A stretch of DNA of 22,675 nucleotides from a virus. Positions 7,306 to 15,292 of the stretch are shown here, in pieces. A program made the position numbers and the translations under genes. The stretch spans positions 1-22,675 of IMG/VR virus record IMGVR_UViG_3300041809_001444. The stretch is one strand, 5' to 3'. The notes beneath the pieces are model-generated. The model worked only from the letters and a program-made list of their open reading frames with translations, was not told the DNA's origin and ran no database searches. Every line of letters starts with the position of its first letter. The stretch's first letter is position 1.

Positions 7306-7911
7306 ATGACCGCCATTCAAGTCAACCTGCGCGCCAACGAGGGCTGCGCGCCGCAACCCGTTCTGTTCTGGGATGCGGTGTGGGACGCTGCGTCGGGGAC
7401 CGCCGATTGGGCGCTGGCCGGGCCGACCGAGACGGTCAACGTCGGCGGCCTCAAGGCCACCGAGGCGATCGAGACGGCGGTGACGCTGTGCCTGTGGACC
7501 GACCGCCTCTGCCCGCCTGACCACCCGCTGGCGAAATATATCGAAGCCGACGATCCGCGCGGCTGGTGGGGCGACGGGATCGACGTGCGCGCCGACCTCG
7601 GCGAAACGCCGCTCGGCTCGCTGCTGTGGCTGCTCGAGCGCGCCGCGGTGACGCCGCAGACGGTGCAATGGACGCAGGCGCTGGCGCTCGACGCGCTGGC
7701 GCCGATGCTGGCGCAGGACTCGGTCAGCCGGGTCGACGCGCAGGCGTCGAGCGGTCCGGCCTTCAACCAGATCAATCTCGCCGTCCAGGTCTACGGCCGC
7801 GACGGCGCGAAGGTCTACGACCGGCGCTTCGACGATATCTGGGCGCAGCTTGCGGCCTCCAGCCTGCCGCCGCGGAACTTCGACGATAACTGGTCGCCCG
7901 ACTTCGCTTGA
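7306..7911 (+). CDS. Baseplate protein, GP46 family
   Basis: The 201-residue product resembles Mu gp46, related to the T4 gp25 / P2 gpW wedge proteins. Recognisable parts are the central segments TEAIETAVTLCLWTD and DPRGWWGDGIDV, the latter a hallmark GWWGD motif, followed by GSLLWLLERAAVTPQT and a C-terminal half with repeated aspartates. It should sit in the inner baseplate wedge next to the hub. A GAGG before the ATG serves as ribosome binding site, seven bases after the spike gene. Downstream is the baseplate J-like gene after 12 bases. Gene order and the GWWGD motif both support the call. Confidence 0.87.
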   Translation: MTAIQVNLRANEGCAPQPVLFWDAVWDAASGTADWALAGPTETVNVGGLKATEAIETAVTLCLWTDRLCPPDHPLAKYIEADDPRGWWGDGIDVRADLGETPLGSLLWLLERAAVTPQTVQWTQALALDALAPMLAQDSVSRVDAQASSGPAFNQINLAVQVYGRDGAKVYDRRFDDIWAQLAASSLPPRNFDDNWSPDFA

Positions 7912-7923
7912 TGTAGGGGCAAA

Positions 7924-9054
7924 ATGTTCAACCTTCCTCCGCTCGCTCAATGCGTCCAGGCGGCGCGCGCCGCCTATATGGCGGCTGTCCCCGGCCTCAA
8001 CGCCTGGCTGTGGCCGAACAACATCGGGCCGTCGGCGAAGGTGGTCGGCGGGGCGCAGTGGAGCGTCTACCAGCGGCTCGATTTCGTTGGCCGCCAGGCG
8101 TTTGCGCTGTTCGCCGAGGGCAAATATCTCGACTATCACGGCGCGGAACTCAATCTGCCGCGCAAGCTGGCGGCGGCGGCGACCGGCAACATCGTCGTGA
8201 CGGCGCCGGCGGACGTCGCGATCGCGCCGGGCGCGCAATTCCAGCGCGGCGACGGGGCGCTGTTCGCGGCGACGGCGGCGGCTTCGCTGCCCGGCGCTGG
8301 GTCCGTCAGCGTGCCGGTCGTCGGCGCGGCGGGGCAGGCCTCCGACACTGCCGAGGGCTCGCCGATGACGATCGTCGCCGGCGTGACCGGCGACGGCGCG
8401 ACAGGGGCGCTGGCGGCGGTCGACGGCAACGGCCTTGCCGGCGGCGCCGACGTCGAACCGGACGGCGCGCCCCGCACGCGCGATCTTTCGACCTATCGCG
8501 GCCGCATCCTGTTCCGCAAAGCGAACCCGCCGCAGGGCGGCTCGGCCGCCGATTATGTCAGCTGGGCGAGCGCGATCGCCGGCGTGACGCGCGTCTTTGT
8601 CGAGCGCACATGGTCCGGCGCCGGGACGGTGCGCGTCTTCCCGCTGTTCGACGTCCTGTTCGCCAGCGCCGGCGGCGTGCCGGACTCGGGCCATATCGCG
8701 ATCGTCAACGCCGCGCTGCAGGCGCTGGCGCCGGGCGACGCCGCGCTGACCGTCGCCGCGCCGACGCCGACACCGATTGCAGTCGCCATCACCAATCTCA
8801 TCCCCAACACGGTCCCGGTGCAGCAGTCGGTCCTGGCCGAGCTCGCCGACGCGTTCCAGCGGCTCGGCCGCGTTAGCGGCAATAACACGGCGATCGCCGG
8901 CATGCCCTATCTCGCGTCGCCCTTCACCTTCATGGCCGACTGGATCGAGGCGGCGGTCGCCAACGCCGCCGGCGTGGTCAGCGCCGACGTCAGCGTCGGC
9001 GACACGACGATCGCCGAGGGCTGCATTCCGACCCTCGGCGCGGTAACGTTCTGA
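7924..9054 (+). CDS. Baseplate J/gp47 family protein
   Basis: This 376-residue protein belongs to the baseplate J-like family (Mu gp47, P2 gpJ, T4 gp6 relatives), which forms the wedge ring around the hub. Supporting segments include the N-terminal FNLPPLAQCVQAARAAYMAA, the central RGRILFRKANPPQGGSAADY and VSWASAIAGVTRVFVERTW, and the late DSGHIAIVNAALQALAPGDA. The middle is rich in AT- and VG-type beta strands. AGGGG precedes the ATG at 7924. Its last base overlaps the start of the next gene (TGATG), suggesting coupled translation with the gp48-like protein. Confidence 0.88.
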   Translation: MFNLPPLAQCVQAARAAYMAAVPGLNAWLWPNNIGPSAKVVGGAQWSVYQRLDFVGRQAFALFAEGKYLDYHGAELNLPRKLAAAATGNIVVTAPADVAIAPGAQFQRGDGALFAATAAASLPGAGSVSVPVVGAAGQASDTAEGSPMTIVAGVTGDGATGALAAVDGNGLAGGADVEPDGAPRTRDLSTYRGRILFRKANPPQGGSAADYVSWASAIAGVTRVFVERTWSGAGTVRVFPLFDVLFASAGGVPDSGHIAIVNAALQALAPGDAALTVAAPTPTPIAVAITNLIPNTVPVQQSVLAELADAFQRLGRVSGNNTAIAGMPYLASPFTFMADWIEAAVANAAGVVSADVSVGDTTIAEGCIPTLGAVTF

Positions 9055-9785
9055 TGACCTGCGCGACCTCGCTCGCCCAAGACATCTGCCCGACGCAAGA
9101 GCAGCTGATCCCGCAATATCTCGCGCTGCTGCCGCGCGGTCGCGCCTGGGGCGAGGGCGGCCCGGCGCGCGAGCCGGGCGGAATCATCTATGGCTGGCTC
9201 TCGGCGCTGGCGGCGATCTTCGCCCTCGTCCATGCGGCGATCTGCGCGCTGATTCCGGAATTCTTTTGTTCGACGGCGGTTGAGACCGCCGCCTGGTGGG
9301 CCGAGGAATATGCAGTCGATGACGGCTGCGACCCGTTCCCCGACGCCTGCGCCAAGATCGCGGCGCAGGGCGGCGTCACCTGCGCCTATTACGAAGAGAT
9401 CGCGGCGCTGCACGGCTGGGATATCGTCTGCGGCGTCCTCGCCGAAGTCGTCGCGGCGACGACCGCGTCGGCAAGTTGCATCTGGGCGAGCGGCGCCGGC
9501 TCGATCTGCCCCTATCCCGGCACGCCCGCCCGCGGGCCTGCCGGCGCCGGACAGTTGCAGATCACCGTCCTCGTGCCTGCGCCGACGACGCCCGCGCCGG
9601 CGCCGACTGCGATCCCGATCGTTCCGCCGCTCGCCGGCCGCATGCACGCCGGCGGCTTTCTGACCTGCATCCCGTCGCTGACCTCGCCGAGCTTAAGCGA
9701 GCCCGACATCACCGGCCTGCGATGCCTGCTGGCGCGCGTCGCGCCGGCGCACGCCAAGATCACCTTCAGCTTTGGAGTTGTCTGA
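9054..9785 (+). CDS. Baseplate protein, gp48/YmfQ-like (DUF2313)
   Basis: The 243-residue product lies where Mu gp48 is found and has the family's N-terminal pattern, QYLALLPRGRAWGEG at about residues 22-36, in which LPRGRAW is the typical motif. The C-terminus, ITGLRCLLARVAPAHAKITF, also fits the family. In between are about twelve cysteines and a Pro/Thr/Ala-rich linker (residues about 172-190). The cysteine content is high for a cytoplasmically assembled protein, although related alphaproteobacterial proteins are also cysteine-bearing. The start overlaps the stop of the J-like gene. The protein should cap the baseplate wedges and connect to fibres encoded next. Confidence 0.82.
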   Translation: MTCATSLAQDICPTQEQLIPQYLALLPRGRAWGEGGPAREPGGIIYGWLSALAAIFALVHAAICALIPEFFCSTAVETAAWWAEEYAVDDGCDPFPDACAKIAAQGGVTCAYYEEIAALHGWDIVCGVLAEVVAATTASASCIWASGAGSICPYPGTPARGPAGAGQLQITVLVPAPTTPAPAPTAIPIVPPLAGRMHAGGFLTCIPSLTSPSLSEPDITGLRCLLARVAPAHAKITFSFGVV

Positions 9786-9786
9786 A

Positions 9787-10881
9787 ATGACCGACCAACT
9801 GGGCCCCTACGATGGCGTCAACGCGGTTACGGAGCGCCCGGACGACACGACGGAGCAGCCGGCCGGCGATTTCTGGTTTGCGCCCTGCTCAAGCCCGACG
9901 GCGCAGGACGGCACACAGCTCACCGCCAATACGATGAACCGTTGGGTCGCCAACATTCGCGCGTTGTGGCGCGGCGCCGGGGCGCTGATCTCCGGCTCGC
10001 CGGTCAATCCCGATACCTACAGCGACTCAGGCCTGCTCGCTGCGGTGCAGCAGCTCATCCAGCGCGGCCAGACCAATTATGCGGTCGATACCGGCGCGGC
10101 CAATGCGCTGGTGGTCAATCCGACACCGCCGCTGAAGGAATACAAGGCCGGGATCCGGCTGACCGTCGTCCCCACCAACGCCCTGACCGCGGCGGCGGAG
10201 ATCAACGTCTCCGGCCTCGGCGAGGTCGCACTGACCTGGGCCGACGGACAGGCTTTCACCAACGGCGATTGGCCGGCCGGCGCGCCGGGCCAGATCGAAT
10301 GCACCGGCGCGACTTGGGTGCTGCTCGGCCCTGTCGGGCCGACGGTGTTCGGCCGCGCCAGCCTCGGCGGCCTCGGCGGTCTCGGAATCGGCTGCGTCCG
10401 CAAGATCGCCCAATTCGTCGTCACCGAAGTGACCGGGGCGTTGGCGCTCGACTTCTCGTCGCCCTTGGTGGCGGACGGCGAACCGGGCGGTTACGCGCCG
10501 GGATCGCCGGCGCCTTATCCGGCGCACGGCATGAAGATCACCATCACCGGCGCGCCGCAGGCGTTCACGCAAACGGATTCCAGCAGCGATCCCAATACGT
10601 GGTGGCTGCAACCCTGCACCGTCGCCCTCGGCGATTTCGACGGCTACGCTCCGGGTTACGCAACCGAGGCCGCGCTCGCGGCGGCCCTGGCGCTGCCGTG
10701 GACGGCGATGATCGGCAATCCTTTCAATTTCTCCTATGTCATCGATTCGACTGCGCCCGCCCAAGGTCCCGGCAACAGCCAGTGGCCCGTCGGCGCGGTG
10801 CTCGAGGTCATCGATAGCGAGGTGGGGAGCGTCTACTCGGGGGCCAAGCACTGGTCCCTGGAGGTCCAGCGCATCGCCTGA
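9787..10881 (+). CDS. Probable tail fibre or collar-like protein
   Basis: This 364-residue protein follows the last baseplate gene, where fibre or receptor-binding proteins are encoded. I recognise no named family. The N-terminal third contains the asparagine-rich segment TANTMNRWVANIRALWRGAG, reminiscent of the attachment end of phage fibres. The centre holds beta-prone glycine-rich sequence (FGRASLGGLGGLGIG), and the C-terminal half resembles a beta-sandwich with many aromatic residues. The start at 9787 is preferred over the in-frame TTG at 9772 because GGAG at 9774-9777 gives good spacing. It is followed by a 49-base gap. The fibre role is inferred mainly from position and composition. 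Confidence 0.65.
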   Translation: MTDQLGPYDGVNAVTERPDDTTEQPAGDFWFAPCSSPTAQDGTQLTANTMNRWVANIRALWRGAGALISGSPVNPDTYSDSGLLAAVQQLIQRGQTNYAVDTGAANALVVNPTPPLKEYKAGIRLTVVPTNALTAAAEINVSGLGEVALTWADGQAFTNGDWPAGAPGQIECTGATWVLLGPVGPTVFGRASLGGLGGLGIGCVRKIAQFVVTEVTGALALDFSSPLVADGEPGGYAPGSPAPYPAHGMKITITGAPQAFTQTDSSSDPNTWWLQPCTVALGDFDGYAPGYATEAALAAALALPWTAMIGNPFNFSYVIDSTAPAQGPGNSQWPVGAVLEVIDSEVGSVYSGAKHWSLEVQRIA

Positions 10882-10930
10882 TGGCGCTGCGCAACGATCA
10901 ATGGCGCGCTTTTCCCGAGACGGAACTGAC

Positions 10931-13159
10931 ATGAAATCCTTCGGTCTTCAGCGCATGGGCGCCGCGCTCGCGCTCGCCTTCTTGTTCACATTCCCCGCCG
11001 TGGCGCAGGAATCGCGGGCGAGCCTCGTCGGCGACGACAACGCGTCGATCGCCAATTGCCCGCCCGGCGCGCCGCGATGTCTCACGCCGTCGCGGGTCAA
11101 CGGATTCCTGCAGCGGCTGATCGCCAGCGTCGGCACGCTGCTCGACGCCAACGAATGGGCGCAGGCCCAGAAGTTCGACGCCAACCCGATCTTCGTCGGC
11201 TGCGCGGGCTATTTACTCGGCAACGGCGCCAGCCCGGCGAGCTGCGCGCTGAAGATCCCGGCGGGCGGCCTGCCGCTCGGCGTTTCGGTGGTTGATCCCG
11301 GCGACGGAACGCTCGAGGCCGTGCTGCCGGTGCAGAGCGTCGCCGGCGCGACTTACGGCTTCGCCAGCGGGGATCTGTTCAAGAAGACGCGGCGGTCGAA
11401 CGCCGGCGTGGCGATGGCGGACACGCTGCTGGCGGCGACCGTCCTCGACATGGTCAACGGCGCGCGGGTCGACGTCGCCAATGTCGACGCCACCGCCGCC
11501 GATGCGTTGACCGCCGGCGCGGGGACGGCGATCGCCGCGGGCTGCGCCAACGTGCCGCCCGGCCGCGACGTGATGCTGGTCTACGATCTGCCCAACGCGA
11601 CCTGGCGCGGCGACGGCAACAGCTGCACGGCGCTGCTTTCGGTTCCGGCGCCGACCTCGTCGTCGCTCGGCGGCGTCGAGAGCGACTCGTCGGTCGCGCA
11701 CAACTGGATCGCCTGGATCGACTCGTCGGGCATACCGCACCAGAGCCAGCCGGCGTTTTCCGACATCTCCGGGTCGGTCGCGCCGAGCCAGTTGCCGGCG
11801 CCGACCTCGTCGTCGCTCGGCGGCGTCGAGAGCGACTCGTCGGTCGCGCACAACTGGATCGCCTGGATCGACTCGTCGGGCGTTCCCCATCAGAGCCAGC
11901 CGGCGCTCGGCGACATTTCCGGTTTTGGCGCTGGAGTGCCGACGGCGCTGGCGCAGCCGGCCAACGGTGCCAACGGCGTGCCGGTCGAGACCAACGCGCC
12001 GGCGGCCGACGAAGACTTCATCGACGACGCCTGGACGGCGATCCCGAACTGCGCGAGCGCGATCACCTATTCGACCTCGACGCATCTGTGGGGTTGCAAC
12101 GCCGGCCTCGGCACCGGCAACGTCTCGAACAGCGGCACGCCGGCCGCCGGGCAGTTGCCGCTGTGGGTCTCGGCGACGGCGATCGATGGCGTGACGCTCG
12201 GCGCGAACGTCCTTTCGGCGTTGGAGACGGCGGAGAACGGGACCGGCGCTTTCGCCGGCACCAACTCGCCGGCCTTCACCGGCGCGCCGTCCGCGCCGAC
12301 GCAGAGCACGGCCGACAATTCGACCGATCTGGCGACCGACCAATACGTTCACAACGTCGTCAACGCGCTTCCCGCGGCGGCGCCGGCACCGTGGTCGATC
12401 ACCGGCTGTCTGCCGTTGGCGATGTCCGGCGCGAACAACACCGCCGCGATCTCCATCGGCGCGTGCACGGCGGCCGATCAGAGCGACACCGCGACGATCG
12501 GTTGGACCGCCTCGAAGTCGTGGGCGGTCGCCAATGGCAATGCACCCAACGGCTATGCCGGTGGCGCGACGCTGCCGAACTCCTCGACGATCCATGTCTA
12601 CGACTGCCATGGGGCGAGCGGCGATACGAGCTACGGGTCGACCACCGCGCCGGGCACCTTCGAGCCGTCGAACTGCCCCAGCGGCTACACCACCAATGCC
12701 CGGCGCATCTTTTCGTTCGTGACGACCAGCGCCGGAGCGCCCCAGGCCTTCGTCGCCGACGAGGTCGCCGGCGGTGGCTACATCGCCTACCTGGCGTCCG
12801 CAGTGTTCGACTTGAACGGGGTCACCCCCCCGAGCGCAAACCGAACGCTCTACACGCTCAGCGTCCCGACCGGGATCAAGGCTGAGTGGAATGGGCGATA
12901 CTACGCTCACTACAATTCGGCGGCCGAAACATTCCTGGTGACATCGCCTGATGAGGCGGATGTTGCCGCCGGGACTTACAACATAGCGCCCGGACAAGAC
13001 GTCAACGCGTCAAGTGGCGCACCGATCAACTCCCTCCAGCCCGGAGGCCCGCGCCGCATTCTCACCAACACGGCCGGTCAACTCGGCGTGCGCTCCGGCG
13101 CCGCCAACGGGATGTTCTACCTCGACACGACGGCCTTCGGCGACGCGCGCCGCAGCTAA
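10931..13159 (+). CDS. Tail-fibre-like protein with signal peptide
   Basis: This is a 742-residue repetitive protein. Residues 1-25 form a textbook Sec signal peptide (MKSFGLQRMGAALALAFLF, then AVA before Gln26), and ATG 10931 is chosen for this reason; no strong Shine-Dalgarno sequence is visible and the frame is open further upstream. Residues about 239-338 hold two near-identical 50-residue repeats with SSSLGGVESDSSVAHNWI, a motif type known from phage fibres. The C-terminal region (SPDEADVAAGT, then RILTNTAGQLGVRSGA) resembles the receptor-binding end of fibre proteins of Rhizobiales prophages. It either binds the host as a fibre or is exported as a surface adhesin. Signal peptide and fibre architecture together are unusual. 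Confidence 0.75.
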   Translation: MKSFGLQRMGAALALAFLFTFPAVAQESRASLVGDDNASIANCPPGAPRCLTPSRVNGFLQRLIASVGTLLDANEWAQAQKFDANPIFVGCAGYLLGNGASPASCALKIPAGGLPLGVSVVDPGDGTLEAVLPVQSVAGATYGFASGDLFKKTRRSNAGVAMADTLLAATVLDMVNGARVDVANVDATAADALTAGAGTAIAAGCANVPPGRDVMLVYDLPNATWRGDGNSCTALLSVPAPTSSSLGGVESDSSVAHNWIAWIDSSGIPHQSQPAFSDISGSVAPSQLPAPTSSSLGGVESDSSVAHNWIAWIDSSGVPHQSQPALGDISGFGAGVPTALAQPANGANGVPVETNAPAADEDFIDDAWTAIPNCASAITYSTSTHLWGCNAGLGTGNVSNSGTPAAGQLPLWVSATAIDGVTLGANVLSALETAENGTGAFAGTNSPAFTGAPSAPTQSTADNSTDLATDQYVHNVVNALPAAAPAPWSITGCLPLAMSGANNTAAISIGACTAADQSDTATIGWTASKSWAVANGNAPNGYAGGATLPNSSTIHVYDCHGASGDTSYGSTTAPGTFEPSNCPSGYTTNARRIFSFVTTSAGAPQAFVADEVAGGGYIAYLASAVFDLNGVTPPSANRTLYTLSVPTGIKAEWNGRYYAHYNSAAETFLVTSPDEADVAAGTYNIAPGQDVNASSGAPINSLQPGGPRRILTNTAGQLGVRSGAANGMFYLDTTAFGDARRS
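11645..11905 (+). repeat. 150-base tandem repeat within the fibre gene
   Basis: Bases 11645-11731 recur exactly at 11795-11881, an 87-base perfect direct repeat with a 150-base period (50 codons). After a nine-base variable patch, a further 15 bases are again identical (11741-11755 and 11891-11905). Both copies encode PAPTSSSLGGVESDSSVAHN followed by WIAWIDSSG. Exact identity at synonymous positions points to recent duplication or gene conversion. Recombination between copies would add or remove one 50-residue module in frame, a plausible route to fibre length variation. Confidence 0.92.
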
Positions 13160-13178
13160 GAAAGGCGCCAGCACCAAC

Positions 13179-13685
13179 ATGCGAAAACAGATCCTCGCCG
13201 CATCGGCGCTTGCGCTTGTGCTCGCACTCCCGGCGAATGCGGCCAACGTCACGCTCGACCCGACCGGAACAATCGTAACCGGCGTCTACGCCATGCCGCA
13301 GACGTTCTCGGTCGTCATCCCCGACAACGACGCCCGCCTCGTCGCATGGCAGGCCGCGCGGGCCGTGCCGCAGACGTTCGCCAACGCCCTCGCTGCCGGT
13401 CTCGCCGTCGCGTCGACCGCGACGCCGGCGCTGAACGGCTCCTACGCGGTCGACGCCGGCGCGCAGGCGGCGATCGCCGCCGTGGTCACCGGCGTCGCGG
13501 CCGGCGAGGGCCTGCCCGGCGGCGGCTCGACGTTCGTCTTCATGGACGCGTCGGGCGCGCCGCACAGTTTCAACCAGGCACAATTCGTCAGCCTCGCCGC
13601 GGCGATCCGCAATTACCTCTATGCGCTCGACCTCTACGCCGCAGGGCAGGGCGCGCTGCCCGCCGCGAGCGTGACGATCCCCTGA
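13179..13685 (+). CDS. DUF4376-like phage protein with signal peptide
   Basis: The 168-residue product has a predicted Sec signal peptide (residues 1-21, MRKQILAASALALVLALP, cleavage after ANA). The rest resembles DUF4376-type proteins found next to tail fibres: TPALNGSYAVDAGAQAAIAA around residue 90, then STFVFMDASGAPHSFNQAQF and a C-terminal helix (AIRNYLYALDLYAAG). Such proteins are often described as fibre-associated or fibre-assembly proteins, without proven function. The start is set at 13179 because it begins the signal peptide; only a modest AAGG lies upstream. The preceding gene also has a signal peptide, suggesting the two act together outside the cytoplasm. Confidence 0.7.
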   Translation: MRKQILAASALALVLALPANAANVTLDPTGTIVTGVYAMPQTFSVVIPDNDARLVAWQAARAVPQTFANALAAGLAVASTATPALNGSYAVDAGAQAAIAAVVTGVAAGEGLPGGGSTFVFMDASGAPHSFNQAQFVSLAAAIRNYLYALDLYAAGQGALPAASVTIP

Positions 13686-13729
13686 CGCCTTCCGCGCCGA
13701 ACGCGCGGCCTTCCGAAAAAGGACAGTCC

Positions 13730-14284
13730 ATGCCCGATCTTCGCTGGCCGCGGGGCGCTTTCGCGCGCCTGGCGATCACGCTCCTCCTCGGCCTCGCCGT
13801 TGTCTCATGCGCGCTGGCGCCGCGGCTCGCCCATGCGGCGGGCCGGGCCGGGCCGCCGGTCCCATCGCTCTATGCGCCGACTTGGCAAGCCGGCGCGCCG
13901 GCGATCGCGGCCAGCCAGGCCTGGCGGACGGGCAGCGCGGTCGCGCGCTCAAGCGTCGACCTGGTCGTCGAGGCGGCGCGCTATGTCGGCGCGGGCAAGT
14001 TCACCGGCCTGCCCGGCGCCTGGTGCGCCGACGCGGTCAGCGTCTGGCTTGAGCGCACCGGCCGGCCGCCGCTCGCCAATCGGCTGGCGGCGAGCGCGAT
14101 GAGCTATGGGGCGCCGGACGCCGAGCCGCACGCGGGCGACCTGGCGGTGACAGCCCAACACGTCGGCGTGGTGGCGCACGTCTACAACGACGGCTCAATC
14201 GACGAGATCAGCGGCAATTGGGGGCGCCGCGTCGCCGAGGCGCACGTCGCGCAGACGCGCGCAATGCGGTTCGTGACGCCGTGA
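13730..14284 (+). CDS. Exported CHAP-like cysteine peptidase/amidase
   Basis: This 184-residue protein begins with an export signal; a lipobox-like VVSC (Cys27) and an AHA site near residue 36 make lipoprotein processing or ordinary cleavage both possible. The rest resembles a CHAP / NlpC-P60-type fold: Cys99 in GAWCADAVSVWLER, His144 in QHVGVVAHVYND and Asn163 in SGNWG could form a Cys-His-Asn triad. These enzymes cut peptide bonds in peptidoglycan, so the protein may aid lysis or wall degradation at entry. AAAAAGGA with six bases spacing supports the start. Its stop overlaps the GTG start of the next small gene. The substrate is unknown. Confidence 0.72.
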   Translation: MPDLRWPRGAFARLAITLLLGLAVVSCALAPRLAHAAGRAGPPVPSLYAPTWQAGAPAIAASQAWRTGSAVARSSVDLVVEAARYVGAGKFTGLPGAWCADAVSVWLERTGRPPLANRLAASAMSYGAPDAEPHAGDLAVTAQHVGVVAHVYNDGSIDEISGNWGRRVAEAHVAQTRAMRFVTP

Positions 14285-14412
14285 CGCCGTTCCGCCGCGT
14301 CGAGCTCGCGCTCTGCGCTCTCTGCGCTCTCGCCGCACTGTTTCGCGTGCCCGGCGCGGCGCTCGCCGCCGTCGCCGCAATCGTCGCGCTCGAACTGATG
14401 AGGATCATGTGA
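14281..14412 (+). CDS. Tiny two-TM protein, holin candidate
   Basis: The 43-residue ORF starts with GTG, overlapping the preceding stop (GTGA), and its own stop overlaps the amidase start (TGATG). Two hydrophobic stretches, residues 8-22 (ELALCALCALAALFR) and 25-40 (GAALAAVAAIVALELM), suggest a small hairpin membrane protein with a basic N-terminus. Adjacency to an endolysin and translational coupling at both ends make a holin or pinholin the leading guess, but the protein is very short and lacks any recognised family motif. It could also be a tiny accessory membrane protein. Confidence 0.5.
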   Translation: MTPFRRVELALCALCALAALFRVPGAALAAVAAIVALELMRIM

Positions 14413-15206
14413 TGACGCTTCAACTGCCGGCGCTGACCTGGCGCGCCTCGCCGAATTATTCCTCGCGCGGCGGCCAGCGCGTCCGCCTGATCGTCGCTCA
14501 TGATTGCGAAGGTTCGTTCGGCGGGTCGGTGTCGTGGTTCGCGATGGCGAAGTCGCAAGTCAGCGCCAACCTCGTGCTCAGCGACGACGGCCGGCAGGCC
14601 GTGCAGATGGTCGCGTGGGCCAACAAGGCCTGGCACGCCTGCAACTTCAACCCGTTCTCCGAAGGGATCGAGGCGGCCGGCTATGCGGCCAAGGGCCTCG
14701 GCGCGCCGGAATGGGCGGCGCTGGCGGCGATCGTCGCCTTCCGCCTGCGCGCCAACGGCATCCCCTGCCATCGCGCCAACGCGGCGAACGATTGGACCGG
14801 CTATTGCGAGCACGTCGAGCTCGGCGTCGCCGGCGGCGGCCATCACGACATCACCGCCGACCCGGCGGTTCAGGCGCAATTCGACGCGCTGGTGCGCGCC
14901 GCCTTTGCTCAAGACATGCCGGCGTCGTTCCCGGTCGCCGGCGCGCCGACGGCGATCCCCGCTGCGCCGGCCGACTGGAAGCCGGCCGGCACGACGCGTC
15001 ACGACCTGGTCGCCGGCTCGCTCGAATGGACGCAGGCCAAGCTCAATGCGCTCGGCGCGCCGACCGCGCCGTTGATTGTCGACGGCCTCGACGGCCCGGC
15101 GACGCGCGGCGCGATCAGCAAATTCCAGCAGGCGCACGGCCTGTACATCGACGGCGACGCCGGCGCGCAGACGATCGCCGCGCTCGAGGAGGCGACCGGC
15201 GCATGA
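14412..15206 (+). CDS. N-acetylmuramoyl-L-alanine amidase endolysin
   Basis: This 264-residue protein combines an Amidase_2-type (T7 lysozyme/PGRP-like) catalytic domain and a C-terminal peptidoglycan-binding domain. Catalytic features include RLIVAHDCEGS with His30, GRQAVQMVAWANKAWHAC, a central CHRANAANDWTGYCEHVE, and GGGHHDITADP at residues 141-151, which carries the second zinc-ligand region. The C-terminal part (about 200-260), with VDGLDGPATRGAISKFQQAH, is a classical PG_binding_1 repeat. The enzyme should cleave the bond between MurNAc and the stem peptide during lysis. There is no signal peptide, so release would depend on a holin, which fits the coupled small TM gene upstream. It overlaps the next tiny ORF by four bases. 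Confidence 0.87.
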   Translation: MTLQLPALTWRASPNYSSRGGQRVRLIVAHDCEGSFGGSVSWFAMAKSQVSANLVLSDDGRQAVQMVAWANKAWHACNFNPFSEGIEAAGYAAKGLGAPEWAALAAIVAFRLRANGIPCHRANAANDWTGYCEHVELGVAGGGHHDITADPAVQAQFDALVRAAFAQDMPASFPVAGAPTAIPAAPADWKPAGTTRHDLVAGSLEWTQAKLNALGAPTAPLIVDGLDGPATRGAISKFQQAHGLYIDGDAGAQTIAALEEATGA

Positions 15207-15292
15207 TCGCCGGCTTTGGCGCGCTCGCCGTCGACGCGCCGCTGATCTGGCCGGCGTGGCTGCCAGCGACAGGCAAGGACAACGCGAAATGA
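15203..15292 (+). CDS. Tiny ORF bridging amidase and phosphorylase genes
   Basis: A 29-residue ORF starts within the amidase stop (ATGA at 15203) and ends by the same four-base overlap with the phosphorylase ATG at 15289. It reads MIAGFGALAVDAPLIWPAWL and then a short polar tail. It is mildly hydrophobic but probably too short for a stable TM protein. The overlaps at both ends favour real translation or a leader-type link, though it may simply keep ribosomes engaged. Function unknown. Confidence 0.35.
   Translation: MIAGFGALAVDAPLIWPAWLPATGKDNAK

Noticed and set aside
7255-8694. Long reverse-strand open frame opposite the gp46 and gp47-like genes
   Set aside because: It reads as Arg/Gly/Ala-rich text typical of antisense frames in GC-rich DNA, while the forward strand has recognisable baseplate families.
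10736-10930. Upstream extension of the fibre-like gene to earlier starts
   Set aside because: The frame overlaps the previous gene and the extra residues would precede the signal peptide; ATG 10931 is more natural. A 17-codon ORF at 10881 is too short to support.
12825-12831. Seven-C run in the fibre gene as a phase-variation tract
   Set aside because: Seven bases is short for slippage switching in such GC-rich DNA, and no alternate-frame product of interest is visible.
11213-12997. 594-codon reverse-strand frame opposite the fibre gene
   Set aside because: Its Arg-rich low-complexity translation and lack of a convincing start mark it as a shadow of the repeat-bearing fibre gene.
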